Notes under the pieces: generated by a model
Told to the model about the DNA's origin: nothing
What the model saw: only the letters and a program-made list of their open reading frames with translations
Databases searched by the model: none
Made by a program: the position numbers and the translations under genes
DNA from: Posidonia oceanica
Taxonomy: Eukaryota; Streptophyta; Magnoliopsida; Alismatales; Posidoniaceae
Length of the DNA stretch: 64,000 nucleotides
Assembly (NCBI GenBank): GCA_037176725.1
Contig: JAZBRS010000075.1
Location: 76,138,001-76,202,000 of the forward strand
Direction of reading: 5' to 3'
Part shown: positions 1 to 11,737 of the stretch, piece by piece
Layout of the letters: each line of letters opens with the position of its first letter
Position numbering within the stretch: position 1 is the stretch's first letter

Positions 1-511
1 TCAAGCATGGCAAGCAAACAATCATACAACACAACAAAAGGCATGTGCGAGTGTTTGTGAGCATAATGGTGAAGAAAAAACATTCGTCCAGTCAAAAAGC
101 ATGTACGCAAGGCATGTGCGTGCGTAGTGACATAGCAAAAGTGTGAGAGAAGCATTCAACATTCAAAAAGCATGTATCGTTGCCAAACAAGTATGTAGAC
201 ATGCAATGTGCGATAATTAAAGCAATAATAAGCAAGTAAGGCAAAAAAAAAAAAAAGACAAGTAAGCTGTAAAGGAAGTAAGAGCGTAAGCAAGACAATA
301 AGTAAATAAACAAGCAGAGAAGCAAAGCCATGCGAAAGGGAGCGCAAACCGAGACGAAAGAGGTGCAAAACCTAAACAAAGTAGCCACAAAGCGACTTTC
401 TAGGAGTTTGCGCAGAAAAAAAAAGCAAAGCAGGCAAAGAAGGCACACAAGGCAGGCAAAACTGCGAAAACAGGCGAGCGAAAAGCCGGGAACGAAAGTC
501 GGAGTCGAGCA

Positions 512-529
512 TCCCCAGCGGAGTCGCCA
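512..529 (-). repeat. Second copy of the primer binding site
   Basis: The same 18 bases as at 657-674 recur 145 bp further into the leader, embedded in a similar flank (cggagtc then a short GC block). This indicates a tandem duplication of roughly 145 bp around the primer binding site. Only the copy adjoining the LTR is in the normal priming position. Confidence 0.8.
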
Positions 530-656
530 CTGTCGACTTCGCTGGGCAAAGCAGACAGGCGAGCAAACAAGCAAAAGCAAGGCAAAAGGCACAAAGGCAA
601 ACAAAGAAAGCAAATCCTAATCGAGCGAAAGCGGAGGCGAAAGCCGGAGTCTAGTA

Positions 657-674
657 TCCCCAGCGGAGTCGCCA
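657..674 (-). other. Primer binding site of A1
   Basis: The minus strand reads TGGCGACTCCGCTGGGGA one base after the LTR end (CTACA). It begins with TGG, complementary to a tRNA 3' CCA end, as expected for minus-strand DNA priming in LTR retrotransposons. I recognise the sequence as typical of Tat/Ogre elements, which are often assigned tRNA-Arg; the tRNA was not verified. Confidence 0.85.
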
Positions 675-675
675 C

Positions 676-3600
676 TGTAGTAATCCCAGTGTTCGGATCG
701 TCCATGCACGTTGCCAAAGCTCGCGTGCACCGATCGGAATCAGGCTCACTATTAGCGGCTATGTCCGAGAAGGAAGACCTAACTCGAAAACATTTAAAAG
801 AGGGAAAAAGGGAAAGAAAAGAAGAAGACAAGACAAAATCGGAGTCGCCACCAAGTCTATTAAATCGGAAGACGAGGAAAACCGAGGAAATGCGTGAATA
901 ATCGCGTAAAACCAAGCAAAAGATGCAATGCAGGGCAATGCAAAAGAAATGAGATGCAAATGAATGCAAATGATGTGACTCGTGCCTAGGACAAGGGCAA
1001 TATGGTCATTGCGGGCCAAGAGAGGGTAAGGACTCCTGTTACGCGCGGGGAAGGTGTTAGGCACCCCCGACACGCCCGAGAATCGGTCTTTCTAGGCTTA
1101 CGCTCGCATATGCAGGGAAATGCAGATTTTGAATGCCTAAGTGCCAATGAATGCCTGTCTAAATGCTCAAAGGTGTGCTCTAAGTGATGGAAGACAAAGC
1201 AAGAAAGTAAACGTGCAATCTAAGCGCTCAGCAACGCTGTCTGTGTTCCGAACCGGGCGGAACCTGGCTCGTGGGAACCCCGGACAGTAAGCATCACTGC
1301 CCTACATGCGAATGCAGGCGATAAGACAAAACAGCGAGGAAAACAGGCGATGCAAGCGACATGCAAGAGGAAACAGCGTAAAACAGTGCGAGGAACGAAA
1401 CAAGAATGCGAAAAGATGCCAAAACAAGGTTGACATGCAAAATGATGCAAGGAACGGAACAAGGACGCAAAACGGTGCGGAAAACGAAAGAAGGGCGCAA
1501 AACCGGGCAAGAAAAAACAAGGGCAGGCAAGACGAGACGAGAAAACGAAAGAGCACGCAAAACGGTGCGAGAAAACAAGACTACACGCAAAACGAGGCGA
1601 GAAAACTAAAGGACACGCAAAACGGTGCAAGACAAAGAAGCGGCACGCAAAACGGTGCGAGAAAACAAGACTGCACGCAAAACGGAGCGAGACAAAGAAG
1701 CGACACGCAAAACAGAGAAAGAAAACAAGACTGCACGCAAAACGAGGCGAAAAAACTAAAGGGCACGCAAAACGGTGCAAGACAAAGAAGCGGCACGCAA
1801 AACGGAGCGAGAAAACTAGACTGCACGCAAAACGAGGCGAAAAAACTAAAGGGCACGCAAAATGGTGCAAGACAAAGAGGCGGCACGCAAAACGGTGCGA
1901 GAAAACAAGACTACACGCAAAACGAGACGAAAAAGCTAAAGGGCACGCAAAACGGTGCAAGACAAAGAGGCGTCACGCAAAACGGTGCGAGAAAACAAGA
2001 CTACACGCAAAACGAGGCGAAAAAGCTAAAGGGCACGCAAAACGGTGCAAGACAAAGAGGCGGCACGCAAAACGGTGCGAGAAAACAAGACTACACGCAA
2101 AACGAGGCGAAAAAAACTAAAGGGCACGCAAATCGGTGCAAGACAAAGAGGCGGCACGCAAAACGGTGCGAGAAAACAAGACAACACGCAAAACGAGGCG
2201 AAAAAAACTAAAGGGCACGCAAAACGGTACAAGTCGAAGAGGTGGCACGCAAAACGGTGCGAGAAAACAAGACTGCACGCAAAACGAGGCGAAAAAACTA
2301 AAGGACATGCAAAACGATGCATGACAAAGAAGCGGCAAGCAAAACGGAGCGAGAAAACAAGACTGCACGCAAAACGGTGCAAGACAAAGAAGCGGCACGC
2401 GAAACGGTGCAAATGGCATACAAATGAATGCAGTGCAGGGGTTCAGGAGGACATACCTGGAGATCCGGGAGTCTGATCGGAGATCTGCTTGGTCCATGCC
2501 GAAGAGCGCTTCGCTGCGGTCGCCTGGGCAGCTTACTCGAGGAGATCCGACGGTCGGATTGAAAGATATCGCAGCTTCGGAGCGGAAGGGCCAGAACAGG
2601 GGAGATGAACAGATCTAAGTGTTCAGGAGGCCCTAGGGGTGTGCTGAAGGTCCTCCCAAGTGAAAGGGAGTTAAAAGTGCCTAGTGTATGCAAGGAGGGG
2701 ATGCTGAAATGCAAGACTAGATGAATGCAGAATGCGTGCAAAAGGCAAGAAAAGATGAGGAAAAGCAATTTGGAAAGAACAAGAGTTCAAAAGCATTTTT
2801 GAAGAAAGAAAGGGGTTAAAATGCAAATTTTCCAGAAAACGGGGGTTCTGGGGAGTCCGGGAATGCAAGTGGAGGGCCTACATGCAAATTTTGCAAGCAT
2901 AGGAGTTAAAATGCAATTTAGGGGCAAAACAGTCTTTTTATATGGTTTTAAAGAGATGCAGGGGTCTATGTGTGATTTTTAAACCATGCAGGGGTCAAAT
3001 ATGCAATTTTTATATGGAAAACATGCTCTGGAATCAAGGAACAGGACTGAAATGCAATATTTGGAAAAATCAGGGGTAAAAATGCAATGTAGTAAGCTAA
3101 TATGCATGCAAAAGGGTTACTGTCCATTTAAAATGGACCTACATGCAAAAATGCAAAGCCAGAAGGTAAAACATGCAATGCAGTATGCAAAATGAGAAAA
3201 TAAAACCTAGGTTTCTACAGTGCATGAGACTTAAATGGAAAATCAGTAAAACACAGGGACATGGAATGCAATGTGCTATGGTAAAAAAAATGCGTAAAAA
3301 TGAACTGATTTAGGACAGGGTTGACATGCAATAATGGAAAGCAGAGGGATCAAAACATAAAATTTTATAACTAAAACGCACAGTAACGGGATCTAAATGT
3401 AAATACTGGGAAACAGGGATAAAATGTGCAATTTAGCATGGTTTTAAATCAGAAACTAAGCATCTTGAATAAGCTAAGGACCAGAACGCAAAAATAAGAA
3501 AACTTAAGACAGAAATGTAATATTTGCATTAAAACCATATAACTGAGAAAATAATGCTACAGTGGCCGCCGACGGTGAGAGTACTGTAGCAGTGAGCTTC

Positions 3601-6499
3601 CAGTCCTCACCACCGCCGGTACAGGGGAGTTGGGGAAGCGTTGAGCGGCGGAGGCTGCTGCTGCCGTCCATGCGGAGCTCCGGGGGCTATCGGGAAGCCG
3701 TTCTGCTGGCTGGAGCGCTGTGAAGGCCGGAGATCGTCGCCGGGGAAGAAGGTCTGACCGACGAGTCGAAAACGGAGCAGGAGGGCCGGAAGCCTGCTTC
3801 TGAGCGGCCGAAAAGCAGAAGAGGAAGGAGGGAGAGCTGAGGGGGGAAGAGAATACCTTCTCCCGCGTCTGGTGTGTGCTCCCGGCCTCGGCAGTGTCGG
3901 AACTGGCCGGCGATGTTCGACTGGTTGCAGCGGCGATCTCCAGCGGCTCGCGGTGGCTGGGATCCTCTCAAGGTGGTCCTCCGGTGCTCCTCGGTCAGTC
4001 AAGCAGAAGCTTTGCAGCTCGAGTGAGGAACTGAAGTTTTTGGGTCCTCAGATTGCAGCCAGAGGTGGGGGGCTCTGTCTGCTGCTCGTCCGGTGGAGTG
4101 GCAGCTTCCGGTGGACTGTTGGAGGTCTGGCGAAGGGATCTGGACGATTGGCTGAGGGTTCTGGAGCGTATGGAGTGGGTTTGAAGATGGGACGATTTTC
4201 TGGTCCGAGGGGAAGGCAGGTGTTTGTGGTGGATGGTTCGGCCTGTGGTGAGGGAGAAGGCTGAAGGTCGGGTGCTTCTGGAAGGTGGTGTTTCGGCGAG
4301 TAATAGGGCGGAGTTTGGGAGGAGTTAGTGGTCTGTGGCGGGGGGAATTTCTGGGAAAGGTCGGTGTTGGATTCCGGTTGGATTCCGGGCGTTTGGGGGT
4401 GAAATGCGGGTTGTCTTCGACGGAGGAAGGAAGGGGAGAGTTGCAGGAGATGTTGGTGAGATTGGGGGACGAATCCTGGAGGATTTAGGAGGTGTTTTGG
4501 GTGTTGGTTCGCAGCTGAAGGAAGAGACCGAAGTCTGGTGTTTTTTGGTGGATTTTTGAGGAAGAACCGCTCTCTCTCTTGCTGGGGATTGTGCTCGAAT
4601 GCCCCCTCCCTCTCCCGGGTGAACTCTCTCCTCTTTTCTCCTCTCTTCTCCTCCCGATTTGGCTTTGATTCCTGCCGACTTTCCTGCCCTGAATTCTGAC
4701 CATTCCTCTCTTAGCTTTGCAGGTCTGAGACCACGGTAGGAGCAAGGTCGAAGTTCGGCGCGCTAGTCTGGCTCGAGCAAGAGGTGGCAGGCCGGGCAGA
4801 GCTGCAGGCGGCGACCACTGTAGCTGCTGGCACGCAGGAGAGGAAGGAAGAAGAAGGACTGTAGCTGTGGGTTGGGCTGAGATTTGAAAAAAAAAAAAAA
4901 AAAGGAAAAAAAGGGAAACGGGCTGATGAGCCCAATAAGGAAGAAAGGAAAAGATAAAAAGGAAGAAAGAAAGAAAGATGGAAAAAGGGAGGGAAATAAA
5001 ATAGGAAAAAAATGAGATAAAAGTAAACAAAAATATTAGATGAATTGGGTTGTAGGTTAGGTGTTTAATTGGATTTTTTAATGACTGTTTTTAGGTTAAT
5101 TAGTGTGTTTTAGGCTTGATTAGGGTTCTAGGGCTTTCCTTTGTTGTTAATTCATTTTCCACTTGATTAAGTGTTGGTTAAATCTTTTTAAATTGTTTTT
5201 AAAATTGTGTTTCCTTGTTAAGTATTTTAGGATGTTAATTAGGATTTTTAGGATTTATTTTCATATTAATTAGAAAGGGTTTTGGGTTTTTTAGTTCTAG
5301 TCTTTTATGTTTTTCTTCCTTAGGTCTTTTTGAACTATGTTTTTGATTTTTATTTGTTAATTTTTCTTGAAGTTTTTTCTAGTTGGATTTTTCTGGTTTG
5401 ATTAAGTGTTCTTAAGTCTTTCAACTGTATTTTCTTTTTCTTTTTTTAATTAAGTTTTATGTTGTTTTTTCCTTATGTTTATTAGGTTAAGTCTTTTGCC
5501 TCCTTTAATTACTTGTTTTTGTGTTTGATTTTTAATTTTTCTCTTTAGGGTTTGTTTTTTAATTCTTTTAGTGGGGTTTTTATTTTTGGTAGGTTTTGAC
5601 TTTATTTCAGTTTTTATTTGATTTTACAGTATTTTCTTTTAGTTTGTTTTGCATTTTTTAGTTTGCATGCTTGGTTTTCTTTTTTGCTTGATTTAATTAA
5701 GTTTGAATTTTTAATTACTTGTTTAATGTTTTTTTAGTTGCTTTTCTTGGAATTCTGATTTGTTTCTTTTATGTTTTGGCGTTTTACAGATTTTTAAGGA
5801 TTTTCATGGATTTTTGCAAAAGAAAGAAGAAGGAAAAGAAAAAGAAGAAGAAAAGGAAAAAAAGAGAATAAAAGGGGAAAGAGATAGGTTTGAGGGAAAA
5901 GATTTTTAAAATTCAGGGAAAATGTCAAAAATAAAATAAAAATAGGAATAAGATAGAGAAGGGATAGGAGTACAAAGGGGGCCCACAGCCAAGCCAGAAA
6001 AAGGGCAAGAAGGGGATGAAAAGAGAGACGATAATCAGGAGAGAGAGAGGAGAGAGAAAACGATAATCCCGGAGAGAGAAAACGATAATTTGGCCAAAAG
6101 GGGGTCTTAGAGGTCTCGGAAAGGGGTGAAATTTGGCGGGTGTGGGGTCTAGGATTTCTAGTTTTGGTCCTAGAGTTTTGGTTTGGTTTTGAGGAAGTTC
6201 TGGAGGGGTTTTGAGGTGTAGAAAAAGGGTATTTTTGCCTAAGTTTCCTAGGGTTTTTGGGAGGGGTCTGGCTTGAGATTTTGCAGGCTTTTCGGTGGGT
6301 TTGCTAAGTCATCAGGGGTGAGTTTTCCTATGATTTTGGTTGGTTTTCAGGTTCGGGAAAGGGGGGTAATCCTAGGTCAGGTTTGGGCTTGTTTTGAGGG
6401 GAAAGAAGGAGAGGAAGGTGTGGGTTTGGGTCTAGATTCGGGTTCAGCAGCCACCGGAAGGCTCCAAACGATCCAGCCTGTCAAAATGGGGTGTCTACA
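676..6499 (-). mobile_element. 5' LTR of element A1 (Tat/Ogre-type), 5824 bp
   Basis: The plus strand begins tgtag at 676 and ends ctaca at 6499. On the minus strand it starts TGTAGACACCCCATTTTGACAG, shared with the A2 LTR at 53417, and ends next to a primer binding site at 674, so it is a 5' LTR. Blocks 676-1290 and 49994-50600 are clearly homologous, including the CCTAACACCTTCCCC motif near 1045-1065 (minus) that I associate with Tat LTRs. The middle differs from A2: it has a 30-bp repeat array at 1440-2410, a GC-rich block around 3550-4550, an A-rich tract at 4890-5030 and a T-rich block at 5040-5800. No coding function is evident. The outer flank at 6500 would be the target-site side; the partner flank is off the window. 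Confidence 0.85.
1440..2410. repeat. 30-bp tandem repeat arranged as 90-bp higher-order units
   Basis: Monomers of 30 bp begin acgcaaaacg and cycle through three variants: one with gagaaaacaagact, one with aaaaagctaaagg, one with aagacaaagaggcgg. The three variants repeat in fixed order, giving a 90-bp higher-order repeat of roughly 30 monomers in total. Positions 1900-2110 are the most regular. The A2 LTR at 50640-50900 holds a degenerate relative built on the aaaacggtgc word, so the array was amplified in the A1 lineage. The long open frames across it are a by-product of the 30-bp period. Confidence 0.9.
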
Positions 6500-7139
6500 G
6501 TCACCAACTCAATCGGCGACTAACCCTAACTACCATTTTTTCTAGAATTTTCTGAACTCCAACCGTCCTCACCCCCCTAAAGTCTATAAATAGACCCCCT
6601 AGGCCAGTGGTTTGAGGGTTGGAATTTTTGAGAGAGGAACCCCCCTAGAGAGGAATTTCTGAGAAAGGAATCACCTTGTCAGTGTTATGTCCCCACCTTC
6701 CAGAGCTAGAGTCTTGAACCCAGAAGCTCTATTCTCCACCTTTCAGAAGAGGGAAACCCAATTCCCATCTCCATTCTAGAATTCTTAGCTAAGCTGGAGC
6801 TCCAACCGTGCCTCCTTTCAACTTCATAGCATTCAGCATAAGGGTGAAAGGGAGTATCTTCCTCTAATCTATTTTTTCATCGCATTTCTACTTTCCTTAG
6901 CATAGGACCCATAGCATATGCATGCGGGGAACAACCTCCGGTTAGTATTTGTTTTTTTTAGTCATGTTGTTTCATTTATTTCTGTTGCTGACTACTACAC
7001 TTGAACTAATCTAGATCTATGTCATTTTGTTTTGAAGGGAAGGAAGGAGCTTATGTAACACAAGGGAGCCGCTAGACGACATCCAGCCGTCGATCTAGTG
7101 GTCCGAGGACCCGCATCTTCATAATCTCCCCCCAGGTGT
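6500..7139 (+). mobile_element. LTR-like fragment C (promoter and downstream part), truncated
   Basis: A 640-bp piece with the layout of the B-type LTRs but a different sequence: a TATA box at 6585-6593, a purine-rich transcribed part with repeated gagaggaa words, then a small inverted repeat (gcggggaacaacctccggtt, near 6926-6945) in the place where B LTRs carry their CCGGGG/CCCCTCGG hairpin. Its left end is cut by the A1 LTR. Its right end meets D integrase near 7135-7140 and could be a CA terminus at 7133-7134, but I cannot confirm a boundary. It may be a solo or truncated LTR of another Tat family. Confidence 0.5.
6585..6593 (+). promoter_or_regulatory. TATA box of LTR-like fragment C
   Basis: TATAAATAG, followed about 30 bp later by GT-rich sequence that would be the transcription start region. 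Its position within an LTR-like stretch supports a Pol II promoter. Confidence 0.6.
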
Positions 7140-7700
7140 CTTATCTACCCAAAGGCAAGTGGTGATCACAACAAAGTTGACGACGTACGTGGAGGCGTCG
7201 ATATCTTCTTAAAACACCCCCTCCAAATTCCACACGACAGCCACCAGGATGAAGCGATGACCATTTGAAGCAGTAGGATGTATGGCGCCAATGACATCGA
7301 TCCCCAGGTGGAGAAAGGCCTTGGCGATGACATGTTGTGTAGCTGTTGTGGGGGAGCGCGAATGAAGTTGCCATGTATCTGGCAGTTGTGGCATTTACGC
7401 ACAAACTGGCAGCAGTCTGCTTCCATGGTTAGCCAGAAATAGCCTTGGAGCATGATCTTCTTGGCCAGGAGGACACCGTTCATATGCGGGTCGTAGGTCC
7501 CTGCATCTACTTGAAGCATCAGTGTGTCAGCCTCCGTCTTGTTCAGGCAGCGTAGGAGCATCTAGTTGTAGGATCTTCTGTATAAATGCCCTGCCCCTAA
7601 CACATACTTCGACGCTAGACACGCCAAAGTTCTCTTATCTGCTGCTGAGGTGCCAGGTGGGGCCTGCCAGATTCCAGGAAAGCCTTGATGTCATGGTACC
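7140..7700 (-). pseudogene. Integrase fragment of element D
   Basis: The minus-strand frames contain the HHCC zinc-binding part of a Ty3/gypsy integrase (KCHNCQIH at about 7378-7400) preceded by the conserved GYFWLTMEAD stretch, and the beginning of the catalytic core (HPTASNGHRF after a frameshift). It is very close to the integrase of A2 at 59753-60394. The frame shifts near 7300 and homology ends near 7140, so most of the catalytic core and the C-terminal domain are missing. Integrase inserts the retrotransposon cDNA into chromosomes; this copy cannot work. Confidence 0.85.
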
Positions 7701-8230
7701 ACGGCTGTTCTCCTACTTGGTCTACCTCTTCTATACTCATACAATGCGTAGGCCGCTCTATGCGGGTAACTGATACATCCACCGCACAGTCTTCAGGTAT
7801 GTTGAGCCAGGACGCTAGGGTTGCCAATGCGTCTGCATATGTATTCCTTGCTCTGTTCATGTACGTGAAGCGGATGCTCTCAAACTCTTCTATCAGCTTC
7901 AGCAGGTGTTCGTGATATGGCACAAGCTTTGGATCCTTTGTTCTCTAGTCGCCATTCACTTGAGAGATTACCAGCATGGCATCGCCGTGCACATGCAGCT
8001 TCTGCGCCATATGCTCGAGGCCGACCTTTAATCCTAGGATGCACGCTTCATATTCCACTTCATTGTTGGTGCATTTGAAAGTCAGCTTCCTCGCAAAGGG
8101 AATCATCTGTCCCTGTGGCGTTGTCAGCATTGCGCCTACGCCTCGGCCCTTCTTGTTGATAGTACCATCAAAGTACAGCTGCCACTGCTCTTGGTCCTCG
8201 GGGTCCTCCTCAAAGTCCTCCATTGCAAAA
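7701..8230 (-). pseudogene. Archaeal-like RNase H (aRNH) of element D
   Basis: The minus strand encodes LYFDGTINKKG at about 8150-8190, then VEYEACILGL, VHGDAMLVISQV and YADALATLAS near 7815-7850. These are the four acidic landmarks (D-E-D-D) of the additional archaeal/plant-type RNase H found after the Ty3 RNase H in Tat elements. A TAG interrupts it at about 7947. The connection to integrase follows at 7810-7700. The paralogue in A2 is at 60400-60877. Confidence 0.85.
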
Positions 8231-8880
8231 AGAATGTCCTCATCCAGGAACTGCGTCTGGAGAGGCTGGTACTCAGATAGGGGTAAGTCAGCAAGATGAT
8301 CCACCATGGCCTGACCCTTCATGGATTTCTGTGTGACGAAGGTGATGTCGTACTGAGACAGTAACACCTGCCACTTAACACATCTGCCCACCATGGCTGG
8401 CTTCTGAAAGAGGAATTTGATGGGGTCATGCTGGCATAAGAGCTGAACTGGGTACGCCATCATATAGTGTCTTAGTTTTTGTGCGGCCCAGATAAGAGAT
8501 AAGCAGGTCTTCTCTATTTGCTATACCTGGCTTTGCAATCATTGAATTTCTTACTTAGGTAATAGATGGCGCGCTCCTTCCTACCTGATTCATCATGTTG
8601 GCCCTAGACGGCGCCCATGGAATGCTGCATGGTAGAAAGGTAGAAAAGCAGAGGTCTCCCTGGCATGGGAGGAACCAAGACAGGAGGCTTGATTAGTAGC
8701 TGCTTGATTTTGTCAAATGCAGCCTGGCACTCTTCGCTCCAACTGATCTGTGCATTCTTCTTTAGGAGCTTCAATATTGGTTCGCAGATGGGCGTAAGCT
8801 GTGTAATGAATCAGCTGATATACTGTAAACGCCCTAGCAGGCCTCGGACCTCCTTTTTAGTCCTGGGGGTGGCATCTCCA
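8231..8880 (-). pseudogene. Ty3-type RNase H of element D
   Basis: Frames across this stretch match the A2 protein segment that ends PAMVGRCVKWQ and TFVTQ, the end of a Ty3 RNase H, here at about 8320-8420. The upstream part, around 8480-8650, is broken by frameshifts. The domain would degrade RNA in RNA-DNA hybrids during reverse transcription; in Tat elements this first RNase H is commonly degenerate and followed by a second one. Confidence 0.75.
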
Positions 8881-9810
8881 CGATGGCTTTTGCCTTGCTC
8901 GAGTCCACCTCAATCCCCCTCTAGCTGACAATATATCACAGGAGTTTTCCAGATGACACCCCAAATACGCATTTACTGGGGTTAAGCTGCAGTTTGTACT
9001 TCCTCAAGCGGTCAAAGAGCTTCTTCAGACAGGCGAGGTGATCCTCGGGCTATTTGGTCTTGGCAATCATGCCGTCCACGTAAACCTCAACTTCTTGGTG
9101 GATGAGGTCGTGGAATAGTGCTGTCATCACCCTCTGATAGGTTGTGCCAGCATTCTTGAGCCCGAACGGCATAACTTGGTAGCAGAAGACTCCCCAGGGG
9201 GTGATGAATGATGTCTTCTCCATGTCTTCTTCTGCCAACTTGATTTGGTTATAGCCGGAGAAGCCATTCATAAAGGTGAGCATCTTGTGGCCTGCAGTGT
9301 TGTCGACTAGGACGTCAATGTGAGGCAATGGGAAATCGTCCTTGGAATTCGCCTTGTTCAGGTCCCTATAGTCGATCACATCCGAACTCGGCCATCTTTC
9401 TTTGGCACTGGCACAATATTGGCAAGCCATTCAGGGTAAAGGACGACCTTCAAAAAATTGGCATTGTGCTGCTTCATTATCTCCTCTTTGATCATGAGCA
9501 GCCACTGTGGTCGCCATCTTCTTATATTCTGCTTTACTGGCTTGGCGTCTGGATTCAAGGGCAGGTTGTGCACTACTATTTTGACATCGAGACCGACCAT
9601 GTCTTCATACCTCCAGGCGAATACATCTACATACTCTTTCAAGAATGCAATGAACTCTACTCTGGCTTGGGGCGACAGTTGGGCGCTGATGCGAACCTCT
9701 TTGGCTTCTTCGGCTATGCCGATGTTGACAACCTCCGTCTCCTCTTCGACATGGAGGTTGGGGCCTTCTGGTTCGACGTCATAGGGCTGGAACTCAGGCA
9801 ATGGTTCATC
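8881..9810 (-). pseudogene. Reverse transcriptase of element D
   Basis: Minus-strand fragments give the RT N-terminus (FIAFLKEYVDVFAWRYEDM, about 9590-9650; LANIVPVPKKDGRVRM, about 9380-9430), then YRDLNKANSKDDFPLPHIDV, FMNGFSGYNQIKLAEED and MPFGLKNAGTTYQR. The catalytic YVDD box reads YVDG at about 9070-9085, losing the second aspartate, so the copy is inactive even apart from its frameshifts near 9376-9430. The domain order RT, RNase H, aRNH, integrase identifies a Ty3/gypsy element of the Tat clade. Confidence 0.9.
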
Positions 9811-11737
9811 ATTCTCATCCTCGCCTGTATCATCCTCCTCTCCATATGCGATGAGTTCCGAGAGGATCTCCTTCTCAAAGGTGGGTCTGTTATGTCAAAG
9901 GAGTGTATATGTTCCGCTTCTTGGCCCTGGTGACGCTTCAGGATGGTCACGCTTACTTGAGTGTTTTTGTATCCTCGGTGCGCGACCTCTGTCCTGGCAA
10001 CTTCCTCTGCCTGTTCTGCTATTGCTGGCTCTGCTGAATCTGCCACTGACTCTGCTACTGACTATACCGCTGATGCTTCTTCCTCCGCATTTTCTGTTGC
10101 ACTTGCCGAGGGTATACTAGACCGACGGCTGAATAGGGTACTGCCGCTTGCTGCACTGCCTGAGTGGGGTATGTGCTGCACCAACCACCTAGACCTGCCT
10201 TGTGGTTGCAGAGTGATTAGCTCATCTGGTCTAGTGGGGGTCACTGCTGCTGAATCTTCTTCTATGACCATGATAGAGGCATGGTCCTTCTGCGGGGAGG
10301 AATCCGTAGCTACGGCTTTCCCTTTCCTTATCGCTTGGTACTCTGCATGGTCCTCTGCCAGCGACATGAGCTGTTCCTGGAACAGTAGCTCTAAGTCTCC
10401 CATCCATGAGTCGACCTGGGCCTCTGCTGCCGCTCCTTCCTCCTCATCCGAGGGTGAGTCGACGTAGTAGGCTCTGGTTGCCCCTAGTTTTGGCCCGACT
10501 GCTTGATGTACCACTGCTCTAGGTGCTTGCTCTGGCTGGCCTGCAGGCACGGCTGATAGCGGCGGCCTCGTGATCAGAGATCCAATCAAATTGGTCAGCA
10601 GTGCCGCTGATGGGTGTGCTGCCAAAGTCACTGCTGCAGTTGGAGGGGAGGCAAAGCTGCTCTTTTGGGGGACCGATGACTGGGAGGTTGTGCTGCTCGA
10701 TAGGGCCTCTATATCTGGTGGTGATGGTGATTGCGTGGCCTTTGACGCATGGGGGCCTGCCACGAGGCTTGATGTCTTGAGGCAGGAGGATGTGTGGCTG
10801 ATTGAGCCACCGACATTGCTTGTAATGTGGCTGCTGAAACAGGCTGAGTCGCGCTGCTGACTGAACTGAGCGACTGATCCGCCAAAGAGGGTGATAGCTG
10901 TACTAACGCGACTGCGGCCGCGGGTAGACTGGCTAACTGTGCCTGAGTTGGTGTTCCTGACTTCGGAGCTGCTGCTGCTGATATCGGTGATGCTGATGAG
11001 ACTGCAGAAACATGAGAGACTGTCAATCCTGCCATAGGGCCTGCCAAATCTACTACCTTATATGTAGAGGGAAGGGCCAGACACATTGACCGAGATGCTG
11101 CTGTGCCGAACTGAATCTCACTACAGGTCCGGGCTGCCCCTACTGTGCCAAACTACTCCTCATCTGAGTAGTAGTCCTCAATGCAGACCCATTCCTCCAT
11201 CGGCAGCGACGGGCTTTAGCACGGCTCCAGTTGCGCTATGGCTTGACCACCACCTGAACCCAGGGTACCTGCACTGGTGAAGTTAGTGAGGTCCTGGGGA
11301 ATGATCATCTGCCGATTCTTCGGCTGCAGGAGTCTGTCCTCATTGGCTTGCAAGTCGTATTCGAGACCCTTAGAATCTCTCTGCTCCTCTGCCACGATCG
11401 GCTCAACGATTCCCTTGCTGTATCGCTCGAGTGGCGTTCCCTTGATGTAACCCCACCTATGACAGACGTTTTCGACCATCTGGAAAGGGTTATTGTGAAC
11501 GGCCAAGGAGTTGACACATTCAAGATCATGAATGAAGTTAACCAGCTCACACTGGTTAACGTGGTATAAAGCATCTTAAAACTCAGGGTCAAAGGGGATA
11601 GTTTGGGAAGAGACAGAGGAAACCGCCTCGATTCGCTCCTTCTCAAAATAATCTGCCACGATGACGATGACATCGTCGCCTCGGCGAAACTTAATCATGC
11701 AATGGAGGGTTGAGGGGATGACTTGATTCTTGTGCAG
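9811..11737 (-). pseudogene. Protease-to-RT linker of element D
   Basis: Several minus-strand frames (9714-10046, 10062-10763, 10709-11086, 11216-11673) hold a low-complexity, Ala/Pro/Ser/Gln-rich polyprotein linker. It includes HRGYKNTQVSVTILK and HSFDITDP, both shared with A2 at about 62490-62600, and YYVDSPSDEEEG at about 10450, shared with A2 near 63425. No enzymatic domain is visible. It is probably a spacer or nucleic-acid-associated region of the Gag-Pol polyprotein. Frames change at least four times, so it is decayed. Confidence 0.65.

Larger units (their letters stand above)
1..675 (-). other. A1 leader, just downstream of its primer binding site
   Basis: On the minus strand this is the start of the A1 interior: the LTR ends at 676 and the primer binding site follows at 674-657. 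The stretch is A-rich on the plus strand, with many aag/caa words and no recognisable protein on either strand; open frames here are low-complexity. A second copy of the primer binding site lies at 512-529. The gag-pol of A1 lies beyond the left edge. Confidence 0.7.

Noticed and set aside
1306..2211. Long open frame of 301 codons, and several others on both strands, at 1220-2500
   Set aside because: They follow from the 30-bp tandem repeat, whose length is a multiple of three; the products are repetitive Arg/Lys/Gln or Phe/Ala/Cys strings with no domain.
3607..4002. Minus-strand frame of 131 codons, Pro/Arg-rich, in the GC-rich part of the A1 LTR
   Set aside because: Lies inside an LTR, shows no domain and no counterpart in the A2 LTR; GC-rich composition alone explains the open frame.
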